From: an uncultured Clostridium sp.
Lineage (GTDB): Bacteria > Bacillota > Clostridia > Clostridiales > Clostridiaceae
Reading direction: 5' to 3'
DNA: 64,000 bases
Assembly (NCBI RefSeq): GCF_910588715.1
Contig: NZ_CAJURG010000002.1
Span: 124,001-188,000 of the forward strand
Shown here: positions 25,761 through 34,040 of the stretch, piece by piece
Layout of the letters: each line of letters opens with the position of its first letter
How positions within the stretch are numbered: position 1 is the first letter of the stretch
Program-made: the position numbers and the translations under genes
The notes under the pieces: model-generated
Told to the model about the DNA's origin: nothing
What the model saw: the letters and a program-made list of their open reading frames with translations, nothing else
The model's database searches: none

Positions 25761-27839
25761 TTATTCTACTTTTAAATTTCTTTTATTTTTTCTTTTATTT
25801 ATTATTAAATAAATTATTCCTTGAATGCTTGTTGCCATTATAGATGTTATAAGAGCAGTTATAACAATAACCTTTAAATTACTTCCCTCTTTTTTGTTAT
25901 TCATTAATGTAGCAAGTGCAATATCTTCCTTTTCCGCAGAATTTGAAACTGTTCCTTCTTCAACTAATGTTTTAGTTTCTTCTAATAAATCAACGCCAAA
26001 ATCAACATCCATATTTACAACCTTAATATTCATATAAATTCTTATTTCATCATTAATATTATTTATAGAAAATCTAAATGCCTTCATTTCATTTGCTTCG
26101 TCGTGTGCAACAATAGAATATTTTACCTCTTCACCATTAACTGTAACTTTAATATTCCTCATAGAATTAGTACCAGAAAACTTTAATGTTAAATATAATT
26201 TCCTATCAATTTCTTCTAAAATACATAACTTATCTAAATATTTTCTAGTCATAGCCTTTCCTATAGCACTATCACTTATAATATCATTTTCAATTGTATA
26301 TTTCTTAAAATATTCTCCTACTTCTATGTCTTCTGCTAACTCCCCTGAGCTTTCTTCTGATATTTCCTTATCTTCTGAGGTTTTTAGAATAGTTGATGTA
26401 GTTTTTGTTGCAAGTGGAAGATTAGCTTCGCTTTTACTTATAACCTCCATTGTACTTTCTAATAAATCTAATCCAAAAGAAATGTCCATTCCTGTTACAT
26501 TGATAAATGCAGTAAATTTAATATTAGCTCCTATTGTAGGAATCTTAAATTTAATCTCCATAGTATTACCACTTCTACGAACTACCTCATAATTTATATT
26601 AGCTCCATTAACTGATACTCTAATATTGCTCATTACATCAAGCTGAGATAGCCCCACAGTAACATACTTTTCTCCATTTATATCTTCAACATAGGATGTA
26701 CTATTAACTGCACTTCTAGCTGTAGTATATCCAATTGCACTATCTGTTATAATTTCATTTTTAATTTTATATAAAGAAGAGTTTTTATTTTCTGAAATAG
26801 TTGGTATTTGTGTTTCTCCCTTATCTTGATTAACTCCAGTATTAACATTATTACTATTGTTATTATTGTCAGGTTTTTGAACCTCATCTTCTTTATTATA
26901 TATTTTTAAAGTGTCGCTTTTTAGTTTAACTCTAAATTCAACATTCATTGTTCCTAAAACTTTAGTGCTTACTGTTATATTATCACTTAAAGAACTTATT
27001 TCAAATTTAACATAAAAATTATCATTAGTTTCATCAACTACCTCAAAATTCACTTTATCTCCATTAACTTCAATAACATGATTTGCCATCATTGATTTAC
27101 CAGTAAACTTTAATATTAAATAAATCTTATTATTTTTATATTCAACATCACTTATAGTTTCTAAATATTTTCTTGCCATAGACTCTTCGTCCTTACTAAT
27201 ATGTAAAGCATCATTTTCTATAGTATATTTGCCATCAGCAACTGCTTCTTCATCCTCCTTATTATCACCTTCTGGTTTTTGCTCTGGAACTATTGGTTTA
27301 ACTTCTTCTGGCTTTTCTTCAGGATAGCTTGAATTATTATCACCAGAACCTTCATCTGATATAACTGGAATATCAGTAATATCGAATTTAACTCTAAATG
27401 ATACACTCATTTTAGTAAACCCTAAATTTATAGTTGTTGAAACTTCTATTTTATCTTCTAAACTATTTAATTCAAACTTTAGGTTTGAATTAGTATCACT
27501 AACATCAGTTAATACATATTCTACTTCTTCTCCATTTACTTTGATCTTAGTATTTTCCATTATTTTTTTATTTGTAAATTCTAAATTTGCTGTAATTTTC
27601 TCTTCTGTTATTTCAATTAAACTTTCTTTAGATATATAATTTCTAGCTGCAGACTCTTTATCTACGTCTTCCTTTAATATTTCATTTTTAACAATATAAT
27701 TTCCAGTTTTATATTTTATATTTAAATTTTCTTCTTTTAAAATATTAATACTATTTACAGTTTCTGCATTAGCAGTTGTTGGCATAACACCTGTAATAAT
27801 AGTTGTTGCTATAATTAATGATACTATATTTCTTTTCAT
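25761..27839 (-). CDS. Four-NEAT-domain surface protein, membrane anchored (heme binding)
   Basis: 692 residues. A signal peptide (1-26, cut after TTANA) is followed by four similar units, at about residues 45-165, 205-325, 360-480 and 515-630. Each has the pattern of a NEAT domain: a start near Y-x-I-x-N-x-x-I-x-D-S, a helix with RxYL, a strand with M-x-N-x-x-I-x-V-N-G-x-x-V-x-Y, and the closing V-x-F-x-V-x-L. Acidic Pro/Asn/Glu linkers separate units 1-2 and 2-3. The C terminus is a membrane segment (about 660-682) with a Lys/Arg-rich tail and no LPXTG motif. NEAT domains bind heme and take it from hemoproteins. It is last in a probable operon behind a Fur-like box. Confidence 0.85.
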   Translation of the reverse strand: MKRNIVSLIIATTIITGVMPTTANAETVNSINILKEENLNIKYKTGNYIVKNEILKEDVDKESAARNYISKESLIEITEEKITANLEFTNKKIMENTKIKVNGEEVEYVLTDVSDTNSNLKFELNSLEDKIEVSTTINLGFTKMSVSFRVKFDITDIPVISDEGSGDNNSSYPEEKPEEVKPIVPEQKPEGDNKEDEEAVADGKYTIENDALHISKDEESMARKYLETISDVEYKNNKIYLILKFTGKSMMANHVIEVNGDKVNFEVVDETNDNFYVKFEISSLSDNITVSTKVLGTMNVEFRVKLKSDTLKIYNKEDEVQKPDNNNNSNNVNTGVNQDKGETQIPTISENKNSSLYKIKNEIITDSAIGYTTARSAVNSTSYVEDINGEKYVTVGLSQLDVMSNIRVSVNGANINYEVVRRSGNTMEIKFKIPTIGANIKFTAFINVTGMDISFGLDLLESTMEVISKSEANLPLATKTTSTILKTSEDKEISEESSGELAEDIEVGEYFKKYTIENDIISDSAIGKAMTRKYLDKLCILEEIDRKLYLTLKFSGTNSMRNIKVTVNGEEVKYSIVAHDEANEMKAFRFSINNINDEIRIYMNIKVVNMDVDFGVDLLEETKTLVEEGTVSNSAEKEDIALATLMNNKKEGSNLKVIVITALITSIMATSIQGIIYLIINKRKNKRNLKVE

Positions 27840-27872
27840 TTATATCTTCTCCCTATATTCATTTGTATAACT

Positions 27873-28193
27873 TTAAAAAATAACTATAGTTGTAAACAAG
27901 TATCCAAAAAATGTTATAATAAAAACTATATGCATCTTTCTATACAATTTTGAATTTTTATTAATAAAATATCCGCTTAGTCCTATTAAAATCATAATAA
28001 TAGTAAAACCTATATATTTAATGAAATCTGCTTGTCCTATTCTTTTAATAAAAGCAAAAATCATAGCCATTATGGATATTAAACCTGTTATAATATGAGC
28101 TTTTAAATATATTTTTTTCTTCATTTTAAAATTCTTTGGAACATAATATAAAATTAATGCTACCATAAAAAATGTTGACGATAATCTTTCCAT
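27873..28193 (-). CDS. Four-helix membrane protein with two intramembrane histidines
   Basis: 106 residues forming four hydrophobic helices (about 5-20, 30-50, 58-77, 85-105). H33 lies at the start of helix 2 (KAHIITG) and H88 at the start of helix 4 (RKMHIVF), each near the same membrane face. This layout resembles small diheme or monoheme b-type four-helix bundles such as cytochrome b561-like proteins, but no family is firmly recognised. It lies 33 bases upstream of the NEAT protein gene and 40 bases after the DUF454 gene, so it is in the same unit. Heme binding or electron transfer to heme iron is a plausible inference from the histidines and context only. Confidence 0.72.
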   Translation of the reverse strand: MERLSSTFFMVALILYYVPKNFKMKKKIYLKAHIITGLISIMAMIFAFIKRIGQADFIKYIGFTIIMILIGLSGYFINKNSKLYRKMHIVFIITFFGYLFTTIVIF

Positions 28194-28233
28194 AATACAT
28201 CCTTCTCTTAATTGTAAAAATTGCTTATATATT

Positions 28234-28662
28234 TTATGCTAAATTTATTTTAGACTTTGCTCTTTTTGCATTTAATTCATCTTTTTCTTCTTTGGATATT
28301 GTTTTTATCTTAAAAAAGAAATAATAAAATTTAAATATTATTAAAGCTATAATTACTAACTTAACAGCTAATGAATCTAATATTATTAATGGAAAAGCTA
28401 ACATAGTATCTGCAAAAGCTAATAAACATATCTTTTGTTTTAATGTCATTGCTCTTTCTTGAATAAAATTCTCTAAATGATTTTTATATATCTTAGTATT
28501 AGTAAACCAATTATTAAATCTATCTGATCCTTTAGCAAAGCAAAATGATGCCAATAATAAAAATGGAGTCGTTGGTAATATAGGCAATACCACACCTATA
28601 GCACCTAATGAAAATGCTATTAAGCCTACTGTTATATAAAGACATTTCTTTAATTTATTCAT
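28234..28662 (-). CDS. YbaN-family (DUF454) inner membrane protein
   Basis: 142 residues. The first 45 residues carry the DUF454 signature GAIGVVLPILPTTPFLLLAS followed by FCFAKGSDRFNNWF. Three to four membrane helices are visible, with a basic C-terminal tail. The family has no proven function; members are often seen beside heme or iron genes. It sits in the third position of a minus-strand unit whose first gene is preceded by a Fur-like box, between the YgbA-like gene and the four-helix protein. The ATG at 28662 has GGGGAGAG upstream. Confidence 0.88.
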   Translation of the reverse strand: MNKLKKCLYITVGLIAFSLGAIGVVLPILPTTPFLLLASFCFAKGSDRFNNWFTNTKIYKNHLENFIQERAMTLKQKICLLAFADTMLAFPLIILDSLAVKLVIIALIIFKFYYFFFKIKTISKEEKDELNAKRAKSKINLA

Positions 28663-28715
28663 ATTTATATCTCTCCCCTAATTAAAATGTATTCATTTAA
28701 AAGTTTAAAACTATT

Positions 28716-29015
28716 TTATTTATTTAATGCATGTCTAACTAATTCAATTGGATTGTGTACTATTAATCTTGGACCAGAAAATTTCATTACATCCTTAACT
28801 TTTTCTTTCATATCCTTTTTATAACAATGTATTGGACACCTTGAACAAGTAGATTTATTTTCACCAAATTTGCAAAAGCTTAATCTTTTATGTGCATACT
28901 CTAATAGTTCTTTGCATTCATCACACAATTCTCCTTTTTTATTTCCATGTTTCTTTTGGCAATAAATATCTATCATTAATGCAATAGTCTTTTTTTCTCT
29001 TTCAATTCTTCCCAT
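28716..29015 (-). CDS. YgbA-like protein (nitrous oxide-stimulated promoter family)
   Basis: 99 residues. It has the family pattern MGRIEREKKTIALMIDIYCQ, then CDECKELLEYA, CKFG, CSRCPIHCYK and a final PRLIVHNPIELVRHAL. Eight cysteines in three groups suggest a metal or iron-sulfur site. In enterobacteria the homologue YgbA is induced by nitric oxide and linked to iron and nitrosative stress. It is the first gene behind a Fur-like operator at 29044-29058 and starts the unit leading to the NEAT protein. The cysteines fit a role in iron or redox sensing, but the activity is unknown. Confidence 0.85.
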   Translation of the reverse strand: MGRIEREKKTIALMIDIYCQKKHGNKKGELCDECKELLEYAHKRLSFCKFGENKSTCSRCPIHCYKKDMKEKVKDVMKFSGPRLIVHNPIELVRHALNK

Positions 29016-29043
29016 ATTTAAATAACTCCACTCCTTCTATCAA

Positions 29044-29058
29044 TGATAATCATTATCA
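29044..29058. promoter_or_regulatory. Fur-type operator before the YgbA-DUF454-NEAT unit
   Basis: TGATAATCATTATCA is a perfect 7-1-7 inverted repeat identical to the Fur consensus core. It lies 29 bases above the start at 29015. PerR and Zur boxes look similar, so the regulator is not certain, but iron control is the simplest reading. Confidence 0.88.
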
Positions 29059-29070
29059 TCTCATCTTATT

Positions 29071-29100
29071 AATTAAGAGGATTTATTAATCCTCTTAATT
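29071..29100. terminator. Terminator after the ABC transporter pair
   Basis: Arms AATTAAGAGGATT and AATCCTCTTAATT around a four-base loop, 6 bases after the stop at 29107 on the minus strand. It also insulates the Fur-controlled unit that follows. Confidence 0.8.
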
Positions 29101-29106
29101 TTTATA

Positions 29107-30777
29107 TTATACTTGTACTATTTTACTTTTTTCTAACTTATATGTTTTATTACAAACAGCTGTAGTTGATTTTCTATGTGATATTAAAACTATTGTTTTA
29201 TCGTCACAATTTTCTTTAATCGACTTTAATATTTCACCTTCATTTAAAGTATCTAAATTACTTGTTGGTTCATCTAATATTAAAATATCACCATTACTTA
29301 AAAATGCTCTAGCAAGACCTATTCTTTGCTTTTCACCAGAAGAAAGATTTCCTCCAAGCTCTCCAACCTTTGTATCATATCCTTTAGGTAAAGTTTTTAT
29401 AAAGTCGTGTATAGATGCCATTTTAGCAGCTTTTATTACCTCTTCTTTAGTTGCATTTATATTACCTATCTTTATATTATCTAATATAGTTTCATTAAAT
29501 AAATAGGTTTCTTGACTAACTAAAGTTTGGCTATTTCTAAGTGATGTAGTATTAACTTCTTTAATATTTTTATTATCTAAATTGATTTTACCCTCATTAA
29601 CATCCCAAAATCTCATCATAAGTTTAACAAATGTACTTTTACCAATTCCACTCTCACCTATAAGAGCTATTTTATCCCCTCTTTTTATGTGAACTGATGT
29701 GCTATCAAAGATTTTCTCTTTTCTATTTGGATAAGAAAAAGTTACATTATCATAAGCAATTGATTCACCACTAACTAAATCACCTTTTTCAACTTCTTCT
29801 ACATGTGGCTTTTCATCTATTAAATCAAATAATCTTTCTGCACAAGCAAAAGTTTGAAGTAAAGTATTTGAAAGATTACTTAAAGCAACTACTGGTCCAA
29901 ATGATGAAGCAATTATTACTATAGCTACAAGCATCCATGTAAATGAAATATTTCCAATAGAATATTGTATAAATCCAACACCAACAAAAGTTAATATTGC
30001 AATCATTATAGTTAAATCTGTAATAGCCCTTATTATTCCTTCATGCTCTTTAATTTTATCAAGACTTTCATTTATTCTATGTGATTTTGAATTAATTTCA
30101 TTTAATCTTTCATCACCAGATTTAAATAATAATACTTCCTTTAGTCCTCTTAAAGAATCAAGTATATAATTGTTACATTCACCAAACATATTTCTATAAG
30201 TAACCCCTGCTTCCTTACCTAGGCTAGAAGAAGCATACGGAATTACAAATCCAACTATTAAGAAAAATATTACAGATAAAACTCCAAACCATGGGTTTAT
30301 CATAAATAAAATTACTGCTATTATAGAATTTGTTATTATTGCTATTGATATTGGTGCTATTGTATGAGCATAAAATACTTCTAAAAGCTCAATATCAGAA
30401 GTTATTAAAGAAATAAGATTTCCTTTTTCTTGACCCTCTAATTTAGCTGGTGCTAATTTTCTTAATTTACTAAATATCTTATCTCTTAATATATAAAGAA
30501 TTTTAAATGCAATATAATGCCCTGATAATTGCTCTGCATATCTTAAAAACCCTCTTAAGAATGCACTAACTGCCATAACTATCATAGCTCCAGTAAAACT
30601 AATAAATGTAATATCACCTATTGCTGAACCAATTGCTATTGCACCAAAACTTGCTATTGCTATGGCTGCTAAAAACCCAACAACTCCCATACTTATAGTT
30701 ATTGCCATAATTGGTGCTAATGGTTTTAATTCAACTATTAATCTCTTCATTATTTGGAAGCCTGATCTTCTTTTCAT
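29107..30777 (-). CDS. ABC exporter-type half transporter, second subunit (CydC-like)
   Basis: 556 residues from the ATG at 30777; a TTG at 30786 is in frame but only one base from the GGGAGG ribosome binding site. Six membrane helices (about 20-310) and a full ATPase: GESGIGKSTF, NLSSGEKQRIGLARAF, DILILDEPTSNLD and LISHRKST. It starts two bases after the stop of the first half and pairs with it as a heterodimer. The overall layout is that of CydDC, yet no cytochrome bd genes are near. With a Fur-like box in front of the pair, an alternative is an exporter-fold importer of a metallophore or heme, as in IrtAB or YbtPQ. Substrate unknown. Confidence 0.88.
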   Translation of the reverse strand: MKRRSGFQIMKRLIVELKPLAPIMAITISMGVVGFLAAIAIASFGAIAIGSAIGDITFISFTGAMIVMAVSAFLRGFLRYAEQLSGHYIAFKILYILRDKIFSKLRKLAPAKLEGQEKGNLISLITSDIELLEVFYAHTIAPISIAIITNSIIAVILFMINPWFGVLSVIFFLIVGFVIPYASSSLGKEAGVTYRNMFGECNNYILDSLRGLKEVLLFKSGDERLNEINSKSHRINESLDKIKEHEGIIRAITDLTIMIAILTFVGVGFIQYSIGNISFTWMLVAIVIIASSFGPVVALSNLSNTLLQTFACAERLFDLIDEKPHVEEVEKGDLVSGESIAYDNVTFSYPNRKEKIFDSTSVHIKRGDKIALIGESGIGKSTFVKLMMRFWDVNEGKINLDNKNIKEVNTTSLRNSQTLVSQETYLFNETILDNIKIGNINATKEEVIKAAKMASIHDFIKTLPKGYDTKVGELGGNLSSGEKQRIGLARAFLSNGDILILDEPTSNLDTLNEGEILKSIKENCDDKTIVLISHRKSTTAVCNKTYKLEKSKIVQV

Positions 30778-30779
30778 AA

Positions 30780-32579
30780 CTAACAAACCTCCCTAATCAT
30801 TTCTAATTCATTTTGTTTATTAACCATATTGTAATAATAACTTTCTTTGCTCATTAACTCTTCATGACTTCCGTTTTCAACTAAAAGGCCCTTATTCATA
30901 ACATAAATATTTTTAGCATCCTTTACGTTAGCTAATCTATGAGAAATTACTAATATAGTCTTATCTTTTGAAAGCTCATAAATAGCTTCCCAAATGCTTT
31001 CTTCACTTTCTACATCTATATTAGAAGTAGCTTCATCAAAAATTATCATTGGTCTATAAGCTAAAATAACTCTTGCTAATGCCAATCTTTGTTTTTGTCC
31101 ACCTGATAATGCACTACCAGCTTGACCAACATCAGTTAATAATCCATCCCTTAATCCCTTAACAAAATCATATAATCTTGCTATCTTTAATGCATTATTT
31201 ATTTCTTCTTCACTAGCATCCTTTTTAGCCATTAATAAATTATCTAAAATTGTTCCATTAAATATATAACTATTTGTAGAAACTAAAGCTATATTCCCAT
31301 ATATATTATCTAATGATATATTTTCTATATTTATATCATTTACAAGTACTTCTCCATTAGTCACCTTATGATTATTTAATATAAGTGATGCAATTGTACT
31401 CTTTCCTGAACCACTTTCCCCTACTATTGCAACTAGCCCACCTTTTTTAATATCCATATTTATATTATTTAATACTTTTCTTTCACCATCATAACTAAAA
31501 TCAACATTTCTTAATGATACACTTACATCATTGAATTTCATCTCTTCTTTAGTTATTACATCTTTTTCTTTTTCCTCAGTATCTAAAATACCAAACATTC
31601 TATCACTTGCTGCCATACCATTCATTGCAATATGGAAATAAGAACCTAAAAGTCTAAGTGGTATAAAGAATTCTGAAGAAAGTAATATAATAATAAGTAA
31701 GCTTCCTACTGGGATTTCTCCATTTTTAAATTGAATTAATGCAACTATTGTTCCTGCTGCTGCACCACCAAAAGCTACTAAATCCATTATTGTTATAGAA
31801 TTAAGTTGCATACTTAAAACTTTCATTGTTATTTTTCTAAAGTTTTCAGCTTCAACATTCATTTTTTCATGTCTTTTTTCATCTATATTAAATACTTTTA
31901 ATGTAGTTAATCCTTGCAGATTTTCTAAGAATGTTCCACCTAAATCTGAATATGACTTCCAGTAATCTTTTAATATTCTCTTTGCAATTTTCATTATTGC
32001 AATTATTGATACTGGTATAAGTGGCACACATAATATAAATACAAGTGCTGCCTTAAATGAAATGAAACTCATAAAAGCAAATAATGTTATTGGAACTAAA
32101 AGTGCATAGAAGAATTGAGATAAATATTTACCAAAATAAATTTCTAATTGTTCTATTCCCTCAACTGATACTTGAACTACTGCAGATGTGCTTTCAACAG
32201 ATGTGTATCCTGTACCTAACTTTAATAACTTTTTATAAATAAGCTCCCTTAATGTTACTCTTGCATTTGCAGATGCTGCATTTGAAAATTTAGCATATAA
32301 AATATTACATAAATATCTTACAAAAAGTAAAATTGCTATAATTATAATTCCTGATAATAATGAAATATTTCCCCAAACCTTAAAGTTAATCATAGCTTCT
32401 ACCAAATTATTTCCATTAAGATTTAATTTTTCACCATTATAAACTCTATTAATAAATTGACCGATTATTAGTATAGTTACTATATTGCATAAAACTGCAA
32501 CCCAATTAACCAATATAGTTAACGCTATATACTTTTTAGAATCTTTACATAGGTTTATTAACCTTTTATTTATCATCAT
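30780..32579 (-). CDS. ABC exporter-type half transporter, first subunit (CydD-like)
   Basis: 599 residues. Six membrane helices fill about residues 15-310. The ATPase domain has GESGSGKSTI, ALSGGQKQRLALARVILAYR, MIIFDEATSNID and VISHRL, all intact, so both halves of the pair can bind and split ATP. The two ATG codons at 32579 and 32576 are both possible starts, with AAAGGAGG about 9 bases upstream. A promoter (32653-32681) and a Fur-like box (32630-32644) lie above it. It is cotranscribed with the partner gene at 29107. See that entry for possible substrates. Confidence 0.88.
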   Translation of the reverse strand: MMINKRLINLCKDSKKYIALTILVNWVAVLCNIVTILIIGQFINRVYNGEKLNLNGNNLVEAMINFKVWGNISLLSGIIIIAILLFVRYLCNILYAKFSNAASANARVTLRELIYKKLLKLGTGYTSVESTSAVVQVSVEGIEQLEIYFGKYLSQFFYALLVPITLFAFMSFISFKAALVFILCVPLIPVSIIAIMKIAKRILKDYWKSYSDLGGTFLENLQGLTTLKVFNIDEKRHEKMNVEAENFRKITMKVLSMQLNSITIMDLVAFGGAAAGTIVALIQFKNGEIPVGSLLIIILLSSEFFIPLRLLGSYFHIAMNGMAASDRMFGILDTEEKEKDVITKEEMKFNDVSVSLRNVDFSYDGERKVLNNINMDIKKGGLVAIVGESGSGKSTIASLILNNHKVTNGEVLVNDINIENISLDNIYGNIALVSTNSYIFNGTILDNLLMAKKDASEEEINNALKIARLYDFVKGLRDGLLTDVGQAGSALSGGQKQRLALARVILAYRPMIIFDEATSNIDVESEESIWEAIYELSKDKTILVISHRLANVKDAKNIYVMNKGLLVENGSHEELMSKESYYYNMVNKQNELEMIREVC

Positions 32580-32629
32580 AATATAATTCCTCCTTTGAAT
32601 ATTTAAGTTATTTGAAATACCGTTTCAAC

Positions 32630-32644
32630 TGAAACTGATTATCA
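32630..32644. promoter_or_regulatory. Fur-like operator before the ABC transporter pair
   Basis: TGAAACTGATTATCA matches the Fur core TGATAATnATTATCA at 12 of 14 defined positions. It lies about 9 bases downstream of the -10 of the promoter at 32653-32681, a place where binding would block transcription. Confidence 0.65.
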
Positions 32645-32652
32645 CTTAATAT

Positions 32653-32681
32653 AATATAACCTAATTGATAAACATTTTCAA
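32653..32681 (-). promoter_or_regulatory. Sigma-A promoter of the ABC transporter pair
   Basis: On the minus strand TTGAAA (32681-32676), a 17-base spacer, and TATATT (32658-32653), followed by the Fur-like box. Confidence 0.75.
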
Positions 32682-32790
32682 TACTTTATTTAATAAAATT
32701 TCTATTTTTTATTATATTTAATTTATATAGCTATATAAAATTAACTTTTTATACAGCTTATCAATGAAAAATTCATATAATAAAAAAAGA

Positions 32791-32832
32791 ATTGTATCTA
32801 TATTGAATTAAAAATTTTCAATATGATACAAT
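32791..32832 (-). terminator. Terminator of the DUF3793-DUF2325 unit
   Basis: Arms ATTGTATC and GATACAAT extended by a further matching part (ATATTGAA / TTCAATAT), followed on the minus strand by TTTTTTTATT. Confidence 0.85.
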
Positions 32833-32870
32833 CCCTTTTTTAACTTCATTTTTTTCATATATTCACGCTT

Positions 32871-33155
32871 TTAGTTTAAAACTATTTCCTTAATAACCGA
32901 TTCAACTGCATTTAATGTACTTTTATGATTTCGTATAACCCTTATATTCTTCTTGTCTGCTTCTCTTTTAGCTGTTAATACAAGTTTATGAGATACTACA
33001 TCTGTTAATAATATAACTGCATCAGGCATTCCAATTTTATCTTTTAATCCAGTTTCCATTTGAGTAAAAACCTTTGCCTTACAATTATATTTTTTACATA
33101 CTCTAATATAATCTTTAGTCATTTTATCATGACCACCAACTATAACTACACTCAT
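32871..33155 (-). CDS. DUF2325 domain protein
   Basis: 94 residues, matching the DUF2325 size. It begins MSVVIVGGHDKMTKDYI, and the rest alternates beta strand and helix as in a Rossmann-like fold (VVIVGG, AVILLTDVVSH). VVSHKLVLTAKREADKKNI and a final RNHKSTLNAV are typical of the family. No enzymatic activity is known. It follows the DUF3793 gene by 55 bases and shares its Fur-like promoter. The pair occurs together with iron and flavodoxin genes in many clostridia (from general knowledge). The ATG at 33155 has AAGGAGAAAA upstream. Confidence 0.85.
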   Translation of the reverse strand: MSVVIVGGHDKMTKDYIRVCKKYNCKAKVFTQMETGLKDKIGMPDAVILLTDVVSHKLVLTAKREADKKNIRVIRNHKSTLNAVESVIKEIVLN

Positions 33156-33210
33156 TTATTTTCTCCTTTTAATCACTTGTTTTTAATAACTACTATTAAT
33201 ATCTATTATC

Positions 33211-33849
33211 TTATGCACTAAATTCATTATATTTTTGAAATAAATTTCTTATAGAACATGCTACATTATGGGATGACCTTCCACTTAAAATGTAATTTAC
33301 AGTATGTTCTTTAACTTTATCATATCTATTAAAAGTTTCCTTTGCTTCTTGTAAATTATTATATACAAGCCAGTATCCACAACTTAAGCATTTTTTATCT
33401 TTGCAATTCATAAAATCCATAACGTCATTTAAAGGAAATCCTAAAAATACTCCTAATTCATGTGGACAATTAAATTGAGTATATCTATTTTTTAACATAC
33501 ATAAATAATTATTTACATTACTTTCATTTGAATATCCTAATTTAATTAAGAAATCTTTATTTTCTTCTTTAAATATATAATTTGATAATTGATTTTCATT
33601 ATATATTAATATAATTAATGCATTGCTAGATTCTCTTAAATCTATATATTTAATATTAATTGTTTCTAAAAAATCAATCCCATACCTTATCCATTTATCA
33701 TATAAATTTTCTTTGTCTTTTTTAATTGTGATGGTTGCCGATGGCTTTGCTCCAGAAATAACTAAAGAAGCATTATAAATTAGAAATTTTTCAATACATT
33801 CTTTTTCTTCCATTTTAGAAAGACTTTTATAAAATTCAACTTGTTTCAT
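33211..33849 (-). CDS. DUF3793 family protein
   Basis: 212 residues. The C-terminal half has the family signature CPHELGVFLGFPLNDVMDF followed by MNCKDKKCLSCGYWLVYN. The three cysteines in CKDKKCLSC with the C of CPHE could form a metal site. The N-terminal half has no obvious feature. DUF3793 proteins are small clostridial proteins of unknown role, often iron-regulated. It is the first gene of a two-gene unit with DUF2325 and has a promoter (33916-33944) and a Fur-like box (33891-33905). Confidence 0.85.
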   Translation of the reverse strand: MKQVEFYKSLSKMEEKECIEKFLIYNASLVISGAKPSATITIKKDKENLYDKWIRYGIDFLETINIKYIDLRESSNALIILIYNENQLSNYIFKEENKDFLIKLGYSNESNVNNYLCMLKNRYTQFNCPHELGVFLGFPLNDVMDFMNCKDKKCLSCGYWLVYNNLQEAKETFNRYDKVKEHTVNYILSGRSSHNVACSIRNLFQKYNEFSA

Positions 33850-33890
33850 CGTTGCTTATTCCTTCACTACTATATTATAATAATTAAAAT

Positions 33891-33905
33891 TGATATTCAT
33901 TCTCA
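33891..33905. promoter_or_regulatory. Fur-like operator before DUF3793-DUF2325
   Basis: TGATATTCATTCTCA matches TGATAATnATTATCA at 12 of 14 defined positions and sits just downstream of the -10 at 33916-33921. Confidence 0.65.
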
Positions 33906-33915
33906 TTTAATTATT

Positions 33916-33944
33916 ATAATATAATAATATTAATTTGATGTCAA
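33916..33944 (-). promoter_or_regulatory. Sigma-A promoter of DUF3793-DUF2325
   Basis: On the minus strand TTGACA (33944-33939), 17 bases, TATTAT (33921-33916). Confidence 0.75.
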
Positions 33945-33984
33945 TATTTTGCTTTAAGCTTTTTTAATTATTCCATAAAAAATA

Positions 33985-34021
33985 AGTAACTTAGTAAAGA
34001 AAAACTCTATACTAAGTTACT
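33985..34021 (-). terminator. Terminator of the DUF1540 gene
   Basis: Arms AGTAACTTAGTA and TACTAAGTTACT, followed on the minus strand by TATTTTTTATGG. Confidence 0.85.
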
Positions 34022-34040
34022 CCATGGCTAGAAAATTAGG

